Origin: Protopterus annectens
Taxonomy: Eukaryota > Chordata > Ceratodontiformes > Protopteridae
Length of the DNA stretch: 64,000 nt
Reading direction: 5' to 3'
Assembly: GCF_019279795.1 (NCBI RefSeq)
Contig: NC_056743.1
Coordinates: 1,782,939,466-1,783,003,465, forward strand
Made by a program: the position numbers and the translations under genes. Position 1 is the stretch's first letter. The number at the start of each line of letters is the position of its first letter. Under the pieces are notes generated by a model. That model saw only the letters and a program-made list of their open reading frames with translations, had not been told where the DNA came from and did no database searches. Positions 37,394 through 49,227 of this stretch are shown one piece after another.

Positions 37394-40300
37394 TGTGGTT
37401 TGTAGTGGTGGGATCCACTTCACATTTTTGGTTTGCAGTGGTGGGATCCACTTCACATTTTTGGTTTGCAGTGGTGGGATCCACTTCACATTTGTGGTGG
37501 TGGTGGATATCCATATCGCATATTAATTAGTTGGCAAATACTAATTGGCTTGTAGTGGTATGGGTAGCGTGAATCCTGTAGCTTATGTACAGTGATCTCT
37601 GAAGTTGTTTTGTACTCTAAAACAGCCATGCAGTGAATACTCAGAGTTCAGATCACAATTGTTTTATTTCCTTTGTTAGCTTAGTCAGAGTGAGCAGGCA
37701 GCATGTCAGCAGAGGAGCATGGAAAGCTGACAAGGAGCCAGCTGATGGAGATGACAAGCTAGGAGACTGGTGCATGGAAACCTGACCAAGGCAGACCTGA
37801 TTGCAGCCTTGGTTTCAGCTGCATCAGAAAACAGCATCCAGGAGGACAACCAGGCAGTGGAGATGCAATATCCTCAGAGAATGGGCAGCTCAACCTTTTT
37901 GCAAAGGACAATCAGACTGGCAGTGGAGATACAGTATCGTTGGAGAATGGGCAGTTCAACCTTTCTGCAGTAGACTTAAAAATCCAGCTGGAGCTAAAGA
38001 GACTTGAGCTGGAGGCCAGGTGTTTGGAGATAGAGGCCGAGGATAAAGAGTGTCAGAGGAGGAATGAGAGGGAAATGCTGACTATTCACCAGAGTCATGG
38101 AGGTAATGGGGAAGGGAGTAACTGGACTCCAGAAGCACAACAGGTCAGTAAATTTCTTCCACAAGTTAGAGGGGGATAATTTTGATAGTTTCATTCATAT
38201 GTTTGAGAGTGCATGCAAACAGTATAGTGTTGACCAAAGTATCTGGGTATGTTTCCTGACCCCCTTACTCCATGGTAAAGCTCTAAATTCATTGGCTAAA
38301 ATGTCTGACATTGCATGTTTTGATTATACTGTTGTAAAAAGTCACTTGTTAAAATGTTAAGCTAACACCTGAAATGTATAGGAAAAAGTTTTGTGAGAAT
38401 AGACGCAAGGCAGATGAAAGTGCATGTGAATATGTTGCTGAACTGAGCACTTATTTTCATAATTGGTTGTGTGGATGTCAGGTCACCAGTTTTGATGGGC
38501 TGGCAGACCTTTTTTGAGAGGGAACAAGCCCTTAGCACTTTGCCTGAGGACATGAGGATCTGGTTAGCTGATAGACAATGTGCTACTTTAGATGAGTTGG
38601 GGAAGAAGAGAGACCTATACCTGGCCAGCAGGGCAGCCCTGCACAGGAAGGGGACCCCCAGTACTGCTCATGGGTCTAATGGAACCCATGGTGGGCAGCA
38701 CAGACTGCCCCAACAGAATCACTAGTCCAGGTACACATCCAGAAGCTAGGGTTAAATGTTTTGAATGCAACCAGTAGGGCCATGTGGCATAAATGGTGTC
38801 CATGGAGGCATAAATGGTGTGCATGGAGGCAAGGTGGGGAACCAAAGGTGAGGGAGCCAGTAAGTGGGAAAGACAAAATGCCAATAGTAGGTTGTCTTGA
38901 GACAACAGGGGCACTAAACTACCATTCTGCAGATGTCCTAAGAGGGGAGGATTTGGATGAGGCAGTACCATGTACGTATGCAGTTACATGCGGTCAGGCT
39001 AGGAGACAAGCATGTGTTCTGGTAGCTTGAGAGAGACCCAGACAGACTGCATACTTGCAGCCAGAACTGGTGAGGTGGTTACTTCGGAGGGAGCTACTCT
39101 GTAGCAGTGTAACAGAAGGTGAGCCACAGCTGCTTGTGGGTACTGATGTTCCCTTGGATAGGGTAACTGCAAAGGCAGAGATGAGTAGTAGTACCCAGGC
39201 TGACAGTGAGGCACCACTGTCAGAGGATGCCAGACTTCCTGTGGAAGTGGAGGTGGGAAGGGTTACAAGGAGAAAGTTGAGACAGGCTCAGCTCTCAGAC
39301 CCTACATTGCAAGGCCTGAGGCAGGTAGCTAGGGAGGCACCTGATTCTCAAGTAAAGGGGGGATCTGTATACTGGGACAAAGGGTTACCATACAGAGTGG
39401 ACCCCTGAGGATGGGATAGAAGGTGAGAGTGTACAGCAGTTGGTAGTGCCTACATCCTACCATCTAGTGCTTCTAGCCATAGCCCATGATACTCCCTTTT
39501 CAGGTCATATGGGCATAAAATGTACAAAGAGATGTATTATGCAGAACTTCTACTGGCCTGGAATTTCCAGAGATTTAACAGGGTACTGCAGGACCTGTGA
39601 GCAGTGCCAAAAGGTAGGTAAGGCAGGAGACAAGGTGAGAGCTCCATTGATGCCTTTGCCTGTGATTGAAGAGCCATTTCAGAGGGTAGCTATGGATATT
39701 GTGGGTCATCTGAGTACCCCAAATTCCACAGGGGAAAAAGGATATCCTATTGGTAGTGGATTAGCTACACAATAACCCGAGGCAGTGTCTTTGTCCTCCA
39801 TTGAGGCAGAGAAGGTGGCAAATGCTTTATCAGAGATTTTCAGCAGGGTGGGTTTCCCAAAAGAAATAGTGTGACAGCAGTGCCAATTTCATGTCAGACC
39901 TGCTGACTTTTCTGTGGAAGTCCTGTGGGGTGAAGCACATGAAGACCACCCCCTACCAGCCCCAGACTAATGGTCTTGTTTAGAGGTTAAACTCTACAAT
40001 CAAGTCCATGCTACAGGCATTTTCAGATGAGTTTAAGAGGGAGTGGGACAAATTTGCCCCATCTGCTGTTTGCTTACAAAGTGGTTTCTCAGGAATCCAC
40101 AGGTTTTTCACCCTTTGAGTTGCTGTATGGGCATAGGTTGGGAGGACCCCTAGATTTAATTTGAGATGAGTGGGAAGGTGAGTGTGAGTCTCACAAGGAG
40201 TCTGTTGTGGCATATGTCCTAAACCTCAGGACAAGGCTCAGGGAAATCATGGGTTTGGTCCAGGAGAACCTGGCAGAAGCCCAACAACAAAAAAGGTGTG

Positions 40301-42088
40301 GTATGACAGGAATGCTTGAGCTAGAGAGTATGCTGTGGTGCAGCAGGTAATGGTTCTCATTCCTGTCAGACACAACAAGCTGCAAGCAGCTTGGGAGGGT
40401 CCCTACAAAGTGGTAAGAAAGGTGAATGATGTTAACTACATGGTGTAACTGCTAGGCAGAAGGCAGAGGCACAAATTGTACCATGTTAACATGATGAACC
40501 CTTACCATGATAGGGAGGCCTTTGTGCTGAGCATTTGCAGTGGATTGCAGGAGGAGTCCAAGGGAGATCTGAGGACTGATATCAGTGAGACTTGTGCTGA
40601 CACCTCAGTAGAAGGAGTAGCAATATCCCAGCAGCTATCTGCTACCCAGGTTCGAGAAATCTGAGCAGTGTTGCAGGAATTGTGGGCAGTGTTCACTAGG
40701 AAAGCAGGGGGCACCCACCTGGTGCAGCACCAGGTGGATACAGGACCCCAAAGGCCTATTAGGCAGGCCCCTTATAGGGTGCCTGAGAGTCAGACTCTGA
40801 GGGAAGAGATGCAGGAGATGTTGGAACTAGGGGTGATTCAAGAGTCCAACAGTCCCTGGGTCTCCCCAGTGGTGCTGGTGCCAAAGAAGGACAGCAGCAC
40901 CAGGTTCTGTGTGGATTACAGGAAATTACATAATCACAAATTGTCAGATGCTTACCCCATGCCTAGGACAGATGAGGCCCTAGAGCAGCTGGGTGGGACT
41001 AAGTATCTTACAACCATTGATCTTACCAAGGGTTACTGGCATGCGCCCTTGACTCCCAGTGCTAGAGATAAGTCATCCTTTGTGACTCCTTTTGGCTTGT
41101 ATGAGTTCACAAAGATGCCTTTTGTGGTGAAGAATGCCCCAGTGACTTTCCAGAGGCTGGTAGATCATATCGTAGTAGGAGCTGGAGGGTTTGCCCTTGC
41201 TTACCTAGATATTGCCATCTACAGCCATTCCTGGCCAGAGCACCCTCAACATGTCAGGGAGGTGTTGGGCAGACTACAGAGGGCAGGGTTGACCATTAAG
41301 CCAAGCAAATGTCAGGTGGGTATGGCAGAGGTCTCCTACCTAGGACATAGAGTGGGGAATGGTAAGATAAGGCCAGAACTTGCCAAAGTGGAAGCCATTC
41401 AGGCATGGCCTGCACCTGTCACTAAAAAGCAGGTGAGGGCATTCTTAGGGACAGTAGGGTACTACAGAAAGTTCATCCCCAGTTATAGTACCATAGCTGC
41501 TCCCCTCCCAGACCTAACAGGAAGAACAGGCCACATAAAGTAGTGTGGACCCCAGCATATGAGCAGACATTCCAGAATCTTAAAGAAGCTTTGGGAGGAC
41601 CCCCTGTGTTAGCCAGCCCAGATTACAGCAATGAATTTGTTGTGCAAGTGGATGCTTCAAACTATGGGGTGGGGGCTGTACTTAGCCAGATTTCTTCAGA
41701 GGAGGAAGAGCACCCAGTGGTTTCTCAGTCATAGGCTCCAACTCAGGGAGGAATGCTATGCAGCTGTAGAAAATAAATGTCTAGCCATAGTGTGGGCACT
41801 GCAGAAACTTCAGCCTTATCTGTATGGAAGAAAATTCACTAATGACAGATCACAACTCTCTAACATGGTTAAACAGAGCCAGCCAGCAAAATGCCAAGTT
41901 GCTAAGATGGAGCATGGGGTTGCACGCATATGCTATGTCAGTGCAGCACCACAGTAGAGTTAGCAATGCCAATGCAGATAGGGTCTCAAGACAGAGAATG
42001 GGGTGAGGTACCCTCAGACCTAACCCTCTCGTGGCATTTATCAAGGGTCACTTGAAAAACTAGCTTGAGTTCACCGGGGGGTGAGAGA

Positions 42089-43388
42089 TGTGAAGACTGG
42101 TAGAGAAGGGTGAAGGCTGCCAGCCTAGTCAAATAGAATTTGATACATAATTCTGGCATTTGTAAATATAAATGTAAAATGCAGGCTTGTGTCTTAAATG
42201 TAAAGAAATGCTGTTTCAACAATGTGGCAACATTGCCATCTGCTCTAAGGAAAACTAAGTCAAACATTTTTATTGGTCCTTTGAAATTAAAATTACTTTG
42301 TCTATTCCTTTTAAAGTTAGAATTTGAAGTCGATGAGTCTGAAGTAAGCATCATGTCTATTGTTTTAAGGCTAAAGTTAATGACCAGAATTTACATGTGG
42401 AATGCCCTTTATTGCTCTAAGTGTAATAGAATGTAAATGCAGTTCTGTGTGGCCTGGGAACCAGGAAAGTGTTAACAAATGATGTAATGCTTTATCAGAA
42501 CTGCAATTTCAATTTAAACAGTGAGAACCAGAGATTATTAAGCATTTTTGTCTTGATAGCCAACCTCAGCACTGCCTGCTGTCTTAAGTAAGTTATCTTA
42601 GAAGTGTGTTTTCTTGTAGCAATAGCTAGGACTATAAAGATTAGACTAAGTGTTTTTCTGTTATGTCAGAACTGTACTACGGAATTATTTTACATTTCTG
42701 TGTGATCTATGAACTCTTGAATAGCACTGTGGTGTAGTAGTATTGTCTTGTGTTTTTAGTATTTATTATTAAATATTTTTAAACCCTTTTCAATTGTGGC
42801 TGGTTTATGTAGAGATAGTTTAGCTCTAGAGTACATTGCATGCTTATACGTGATCCTGGAATAAGCCCTTCTAAGATTGCTTAAGTTACACTATTATTGG
42901 ATAATATTGCATAGTAATAACTGGACACCCTTTTAAGGGCCTTTGTGTAGCTGATAAATATTAGCTGGCAGTGATTACTACTGTATAGTCTGGGTAAAGG
43001 GGCACAGCTGGAGAATCCATGTCTGCCTTTCCCAGGAGTGTCTGTGAAGTTGTATAAATACTTATCTCAAAGTGTGTGTGTGTGTGTCAGCTACTTGGGC
43101 AGGGACATGAAGCACTGGTTGGACAGAGAGGGTACTGGATGTTTTAGCTTGCCAGCTACGCTGAGATCTGGACCCTATAACTGTGCCAGTGGGGAGTCTT
43201 ATTGGGGACCTGGGGAGCAAGGGAGCAACCAGCCCCAGACTGGCTGTGATCTCTGTGCGCACTTAAGGGAAATTGTACTTTACTGTGTGTGTATTTGTTA
43301 TCCTTTCCTCTTATCTGAGACACCCTCTCTGGTGTTAGTGGTGAGGATTGAGGCTCCTTGATTGCTGGGACATGGTGCAGGCATCACA
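42089..43388 (+). repeat. 3' LTR of the Gmr1-like element
   Basis: It starts TGTGAAGACTGG just after the purine-rich tract CCGGGGGGTGAGAGA and ends GCATCACA before the right target duplication ATAGT at 43389-43393. Confidence 0.85.
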
Positions 43389-44630
43389 ATAGTCATTCAA
43401 TGAGTGCAAACTTGAATGGAGATGCACATATGAGTGTGTTAGAAGTAATGAGTAAGTCAGTAAACCTACAAAGTTCAAAGTATATGTTCCAGTTACAGCT
43501 TCTGGTGTGTCTGTACAATAAATGACTTGAACCCATCCAGTGGCTCATTTGAATACACAAGAGACATGCGACATGGTGTTAGAATGATCCAAAGTCAAAG
43601 CAGCTCACAAACCATGAGCCACACAGAGGTGGAGTAATACACAGGAGCAAACTTGCAAACAGGTCAGCTGTTATTCAAAGGTATGTAAACTCATTTTAAA
43701 TCATTTTCAGTTGCCAAATGTGGCATAGCATTTGAAGTGTTCAAAATAATTTCTGAGATATTTGAAATATCCGAAATAGTGAAATAATGATTAGTGTTTG
43801 AAATCTCTGAAGTGTTTAAAATGTTCAAAAAGGGTAACATCTGAAATGTTCCACAATATATAATTTTTTCACAGTAACTAAGATTTTTTGAAGTGTCCAA
43901 AGTGTCTGGAGTGTCCAGGATATTTGCAGTGTTAAAATAAAGCATTTTCAGTGAGGCTGTTGTGCATCTGAGCATTATTACAAGTACCAGGTCTATGCTT
44001 ATGTCTAAAAGTAATTTGTTATGGCAGAGGGATTTTGCAGACCTGAACCGCTGATGTTTGATAATAATATTGCAGAGAATTGGTGAGTATTTGAGCAAGA
44101 ATGTAATGTTTTCATACAGGCTGCTTTTCCTGATAAAGACGCATGTGCAAAAGCATTTATTCTTATCAATTTAGCTGGCTCAGAAGCCATCAAGCAAGAA
44201 TGTTCATTTGTGTATGCAGGGGAGGGGGAGAACCTCCATATTGGTACAGGCTGAAATGTGTGAAGAGCCTGAGTACTTAAAATGTCTATCTAGCTAAAGA
44301 TCTATCTATTTATCCATCTATCTGCATTTCTCTCTATCTGACACATATATCTTTTTATCTACATGCATTATGAATAATTTCCATGTATTGTTAGCTGCTT
44401 GCTGTTAAAGATGTTTTGAGTAATAGTAAGAATACATTTTAATGAATCAGAAAAAACAACCAATATCTGCTGGGTGAAACAACCTCTGTTCAAAAAACGT
44501 AAAAACAATGTTCAGAAAATAACAGAGGAAAGTACCATGTACTGCATGAATAAAAATCAGCAACGACTGTCCATAAAATCCAACGATTTAATACGATGAA
44601 AAAACAAACAAACAACAGGAGACTGCAGTG

Positions 44631-44670
44631 AGTAAGCGCTTTCACGTTTGAATCAACGCTTCTTCAGACT
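44631..44670 (-). ncRNA. Hammerhead-like motif, left PLE arm
   Basis: This is the mirror copy of the motif at 46931-46970. On the minus strand the order is AGT, CTGAAGA, an imperfect stem II, GAAA, GCGC and TTACT. Confidence 0.45.
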
Positions 44671-44938
44671 TTAACAAAGCAGTCAAGAATGCATTTCTTT
44701 ATATATAGGAAATGACTTCACATATCAAATCACATGACCGAATAAACATAATTGACAAAACCTGATGTAGTGACAAAAACTCAGTCAGTGAATGCTCATC
44801 AAAATATCATTTAAAATATAAGTATGTATAATAAGAAAACTACTAAGAAACATCACTATGTTGCATAAGTAAAATTCACAAATAAATGCATGTTTTAAAA
44901 AACATCATAGTATAACCTATGTAATATTATAAAGGGTC

Positions 44939-44990
<52 letters not shown>

Positions 44991-44991
<1 letters not shown>

Positions 44992-45801
44992 CAGTGTCTC
45001 AGTGGTCTACTATTTAAAAACGGTTTAAGGGTGACTCTGTCATTAAGCCCATATTTATGGGCTTGAAGTTTTAAAATCCATTTGCCTTCTCTCACCTCAG
45101 TAAAGTTCCTAATGTTACCCAATCTACCACTTCTCATGATTAACTCCAGTATCCTGAACTTAAAAGTATGTGAAGAACCAAGTTCTATCACATGTCTCGC
45201 CAAGGCATTGGTAGTGTTCTGTCTCTCGATGGCGTATATATGCTCCCTTATACGTTCTCGTAAAGACCTGTTGGTCTTACCCACATAAAATTGCATGCAA
45301 AGCTGGCATTCTGCAATATATATCGCATTGGTGGATCTACAGTCAGCATAATTATTAAAGCTATAAACACGTCCAGTGACAGGGTGTGTAAAAGAATTGG
45401 AACTACATATATACCTACATTGATTGCAGGAACGACATGGGAAGGTCCCATGTCTATCAGATTGTCTATGGCTCTCATGAACCCTGTCATAACATAGAAG
45501 CCTGTTTAGCGACTGCATATTCTTGTATGCTATTCGTGGTCTGTCATCTACTAGTTTCTTAACATTATCATCCAATAATAGCAGTTTCCAGTTATTATTG
45601 AGAACTCTGATTACATGACTATTTTTGTTGGTAAATGGTATTGTTATTCTATTAACGGGAACGTAAACACGATCTTTTTTATGTGATGAACGAACACCCA
45701 ATCGTTTCATCACTGGGGCTCCAGAACCTGTTCTATGTCGGCCCCCTTCAAGTACATTATTAGTGACTTCTACTGAATTATAACCTCTGGATGTAAAGTC
45801 C
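44991..45801 (-). CDS. PLE linker + GIY-YIG endonuclease (left arm)
   Basis: This is an open C-terminal fragment of a PLE polyprotein. An N-terminal RGYNSVEVTNNVLEGG stretch is followed by the linker (RITIPFTNKNSHVIRVLNNN, then a TFPCRSCNQCRYI cysteine cluster). The GIY-YIG core is AIYIAECQLC..FYVGKTNRSLRERIREH, followed by a catalytic-type glutamate region (FTEVREGKWIL). The RT domain is absent; the frame is cut at the inversion centre. The frame appears to be open beyond the arm into the 14-bp spacer, giving an ATG at 45815 that is not part of the PLE. Confidence 0.82.
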
Positions 45802-45815
45802 AGAGGACTAACCAA

Positions 45816-46626
45816 GGACTTTACATCCAGAGGTTATAATTCAGTAGAAGTCACTAATAATGTACTTGAAGGGGGCCAACATAGAACAGGTTCTGGAGCC
45901 CCAGTGATGAAACGATTGGGTGTTCGTTCATCACATAAAAAAGATCGTGTTTACGTTCCCGTTAATAGAATAACAATACCATTTACCAACAAAAATAGTC
46001 ATGTAATCAGAGTTCTCAATAATAACTGGAAACTGCTATTATTGGATGATAATGTTAAGAAACTAGTAGATGACAGACCACGAATAGCATACAAGAATAT
46101 GCAGTCGCTAAACAGGCTTCTATGTTATGATAGGGTTCATGAGAGCCATAGACAATCTGATAGACATGGGACCTTCCCATGTTGTTCCTGCAATCAATGT
46201 AGGTATATATGTAGTTCCAATTCTTTTACACACCCTGTCACTGGACGTGTTTATAGCTTTAATAATTATGCTGACTGTAGATCCACCAATGCGATATATA
46301 TTGCAGAATGCCAGCTTTGCATGCAATTTTATGTGGGTAAGACCAACAGGTCTTTACGAGAACGTATAAGGGAGCATATATACGCCATCGAGAGACAGAA
46401 CACTACCAATGCCTTGGTGAGACATGTGATAGAACTTGGTTCTTCACATACTTTTAAGTTCAGGATACTGGAGTTAATCATGAGAAGTGGTAGATTGGGT
46501 GACATTAGGAACTTTACTGAGGTGAGAGAAGGCAAATGGATTTTAAAACTTCAAGCCCATAAATATGGGCTTAATGACAGAGTCACCCTTAAACCGTTTT
46601 TAAACAGTAGACCACTGAGACACTGA
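45816..46626 (+). CDS. PLE linker + GIY-YIG endonuclease (right arm)
   Basis: It is the mirror image of the left-arm gene with only a few substitutions, for example CCSC for CRSC in the cysteine cluster. One ATG that could start a 240-residue product lies at 45904, but the homologous region is open from the arm start. Without the RT domain it could supply at most a free GIY-YIG nuclease. There is no evidence of expression. Confidence 0.82.
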
Positions 46627-46629
46627 TTG

Positions 46630-46661
<32 letters not shown>

Positions 46662-46930
46662 TGACCCTTTATAATATTACATAGGTTATACTATGATGTT
46701 TTTTAAAACATGCATTTATTTGTGAATTTTACTTATGCAACATAGTGATGTTTCTTAGTGGTTTTCTTATTATACATACTTATATTTTAAATGATATTTT
46801 GATGAGCATTCACTGACTGAGTTTTTGTCACTACATCAGGTTTTGTCAATTATGTTTATTCGGTCATGTGATTTGATATGTGAAGTCATTTCCTATATAT
46901 AAAGAAATGCATTCTTGACTGCTTTGTTAA

Positions 46931-46970
46931 AGTCTGAAGAAGCGTTGATTCAAACGTGAAAGCGCTTACT
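46931..46970 (+). ncRNA. Hammerhead-like motif, right PLE arm
   Basis: A CTGANGA core (CTGAAGA, 46934-46940) and GAAA (46958-46961) flank an imperfect stem II (CGTT/AACG). A self-complementary GCGC (46962-46965) follows in place of stem III, then TT and a short stem I (AGT 46931-46933 with ACT 46968-46970). A GACTGC/GCAGTC pair lies further out. The layout is the same as at 10735-10771 in an unrelated PLE family. Stem II is weak, so activity is uncertain. Confidence 0.5.
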
Positions 46971-47194
46971 CACTGCAGTCTCCTGTTGTTTGTTTGTTTT
47001 TTCATCGTATTAAATCGTTGGATTTTATGGACAGCCATTGCTGATTTTTATTCATGCAGTACATGGTACTTTCCTCTGTTATTTTCTGAACATTTTAATG
47101 AATAACAAATATTGATTGAGAGAGGACATGTTTAAAATCCAGAAGTCATATAAGTAAGCTGTGGTGAAGTTTCAGAAGCAATGCCTTTTTATGT

Positions 47195-47267
47195 GCTGAA
47201 ATAGCTCAGTTGGGAGAGCATTAGACTGAAGATTTAAAGGTCCCTGGTTCAATCCTGGGTTTCGGCA
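47195..47267 (+). tRNA. tRNA-Phe(GAA), gene or recent pseudogene
   Basis: This is a 73-nt tRNA-Phe cloverleaf with anticodon GAA at 47228-47230. The acceptor stem GCTGAAA/TTTCGGC pairs with one U-G wobble. A box (TAGCTCAGTTGGG) and B box (GGTTCAATCC) are present, and a TTTT pol III terminator follows at 47276-47279. Compared with the usual vertebrate tRNA-Phe, four of the five differences I can see are CpG to TpG or CpA changes, the mark of methylated, decaying DNA. It lies in DNA inserted inside a gypsy gag region, which also favours a retrocopy or pseudogene. All stems still pair. Confidence 0.8.
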
Positions 47268-48121
47268 TGGAAACCTTTTGAGATTCCTACCTTTAAGTTT
47301 TGGATATGGGAATACATATGTTATAACAGCTGAACTGGAACATGTGTGTACATGTATGTTAAAAATGAAGGTAAGGTGTGCTGGAATCAATGAAAATGTG
47401 CTGGGCTACATGAATAAAAGAGATTGCTCTGATAAGTTAATCTCCAAAATGACCAATATTTAAATCAAATAACTCTCAAATAAATCTTACAATGGAAAGG
47501 CACAAATGTTACATACGAAATCAAAAGCCTGGTGAAACTGTTGCTGCATATATTGCCAACTTAAGAAATAAATCAAAAACATGTAGATTTGGTGGTCAAA
47601 AAGGTAAGTTGATAAAAGACCATCTTGTATGTGGTGTTATAATGATGCAGTGAGAAACATTTTGCTTCGTGATAGTGAATTAACATTGAGCAAAGCCACT
47701 GAGATTTGTCAAATATATGAGATGACAGAAAAGCATAAGAATATGCTTACGAATGAGAAAATCATGCCTGAAGTATCTGCTAGTATGAATGTTGATAGTG
47801 TGTAGCAGAAAGTTAAGATGAAAAAGAAATATAAACTGAAGGCTGCCACAGCCAACTTCATTGCTAACTGTTGCAATTGTAGAGGCAGTCATGAACCAAA
47901 ATGGTAAAAGGGTTTAGCTTTTAGTCAGCAATGTCACAAATGTGAAAAATAGAATCATTTCAAAAGGCTTTGCGAGTCTGAAGTGTTGCAAACTTCTATT
48001 AAAAGAGAGTATCCAAAGAAGCAAATAAATCAGATAGATTGTAGCATGCTCCAAGAGCTGTGAACAAACTTTCATTGTTGATGGTGTCTCTGTGATCGAT
48101 GAAACTGTTAATGCAGTAGAC

Positions 48122-48930
48122 CAGGGGTCTGCAACCTTCACTATTAAGAGCCATTTTGGCCTCTTTCCTACCAAATAAAATTCGTCTGGAGCCACAAAAT
48201 ATATTTCACCCGTAATATGAAGATAACTCTGTGTATTACGTTGTGTGTGTGTGTGTGTATATATAGTAATTATACTATATATGAAAGAACTAAGTTTATA
48301 AGAGCAATATTTTAAATCTGTCCCTATTTTTGTTCCTTTTTTCAGATTTTTATTGGGATTGCTCGATTGCTGTGTGTCTGCACATGTGCGTGTATCATAC
48401 CTTTCATCCTCTTAGAGTAAGAAATCTGGACAAAGCCATAAATAATGGGGGAGACAAAGGCCTAAAAATAGGGCCACTTTTTAAATATAGCTCTTGCAAA
48501 ATTAGAAAGTTAATAGAACAGGTTTTGCATTAGACTGAATTTTCTGAAGGGTATGAAGTCTGAAGCTCAAATGTCTGTCTATATTTTCTGACTTCAGCTC
48601 TAAGTAATTTGTCAGTGATTTGCCAGAAAATCTTAATTTTATGAGAAACAGACCAAAAATATGAAACAAATCAGGACATTCTGCAAAAATCTGTATAGTT
48701 GACAGGTAACTGTGTGCATGTGTGTGTGTAAAATGCATGTTAACAAACTGTTTCAGTCAAGCAAGTTTATAAGAGTAATATTTAAAATTTGTCCCTATTT
48801 TTCTTCCTTTGTTCCCCCTTTATTTGTGGCTGTGTCCAGATTTCTTGTGGTTAAGAGTTTCAGTGGTATGGTGGAGAAGTATGGAAACCTTTCAGGAGAT
48901 GCTGATGCCAAGGAATTGCTCAATAGGTGT

Positions 48931-49029
<99 letters not shown>

Positions 49030-49227
49030 GCATGGTAAAAGAAACCATGTTATTCTAGCAAGTTTCTAAATTTATTAAGAACAATATTTAAAATCCATCA
49101 CTTGATCGCTCTCAGTGTGTGTGTCTGATGCTGCACAGTGGCCATTATTTTTCAAAGCTACAGGGAGCCACTGCAGAGGGGTGGAAGAGCCACATGCAGC
49201 TCCAGAGCCACAGGTTGCAGACCCCTG
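48122..49227. mobile_element. hAT-type MITE, 1106 bp
   Basis: The ends are inverted repeats, CAGGGGTCTGCAACC at the left and GGTTGCAGACCCCTG at the right. They are flanked by a perfect 8-bp target duplication CAGTAGAC (48114-48121 and 49228-49235). Both the CAGGG start and the 8-bp duplication are typical of hAT transposons. There is no transposase. It carries a (GT)n tract at about 48929-49026 and repeated GAGCCA blocks near both ends. It sits in the gag-pol junction of the mag-like gypsy fossil. Confidence 0.93.

Larger units (their letters stand above)
36039..43388 (+). mobile_element. Gmr1-like Ty3/gypsy fossil (integrase ahead of RT) inside an LTR
   Basis: The element has two LTRs of about 1.3 kb, a leader with a 31-bp unit repeated about three times (37394-37500), and gag at about 37770-38760 with a coiled-coil start and a SCAN-like middle. 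The protease region is near 39000, the integrase at about 39300-40480 (linker, zinc-binding HHCC-type stretch, core), the RT at 40668-41540 and RNase H at 41543-42000. A purine-rich tract (42075-42088) then meets the 3' LTR. Ordinary gypsy elements have integrase after RNase H; the order here is that of the Gmr1 group. The 5-bp target duplication is ATAGT on the right and ATGGC on the left, and the copy at 56.4 kb shows the empty site. Broken in several places, moderately old. Confidence 0.83.
44448..47089. mobile_element. Inverted head-to-head pair of Penelope-like element ends
   Basis: Two nearly identical arms (44507-45801 and 45816-47095) are separated by 14 bp. Each arm holds the PLE linker, the GIY-YIG nuclease and the 3' UTR, so both outer ends are PLE 3' ends. 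A 14-bp direct repeat ACATTTTAATGAAT at 44434-44447 and 47090-47103 suggests the whole structure inserted as one unit; the arms overlap the right copy of this repeat by a few bases. About 60 bp of extra sequence lies at the left end (44448-44506). This PLE family differs from the one at 1-10.9 kb. The near identity of the arms implies youth or gene conversion. Confidence 0.85.

Noticed and set aside
43735-43930. GAAxxxTTC motifs as heat-shock elements
   Set aside because: The half-site spacing is 3 rather than the 2 of heat-shock elements.
45082-46535. Short frames antisense to the PLE arms
   Set aside because: Mirror shadows of the GIY-YIG genes, present symmetrically in both arms.
48712-49069. 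Long frames rich in CVCV
   Set aside because: They are produced by the (GT)n tract inside the hAT MITE.
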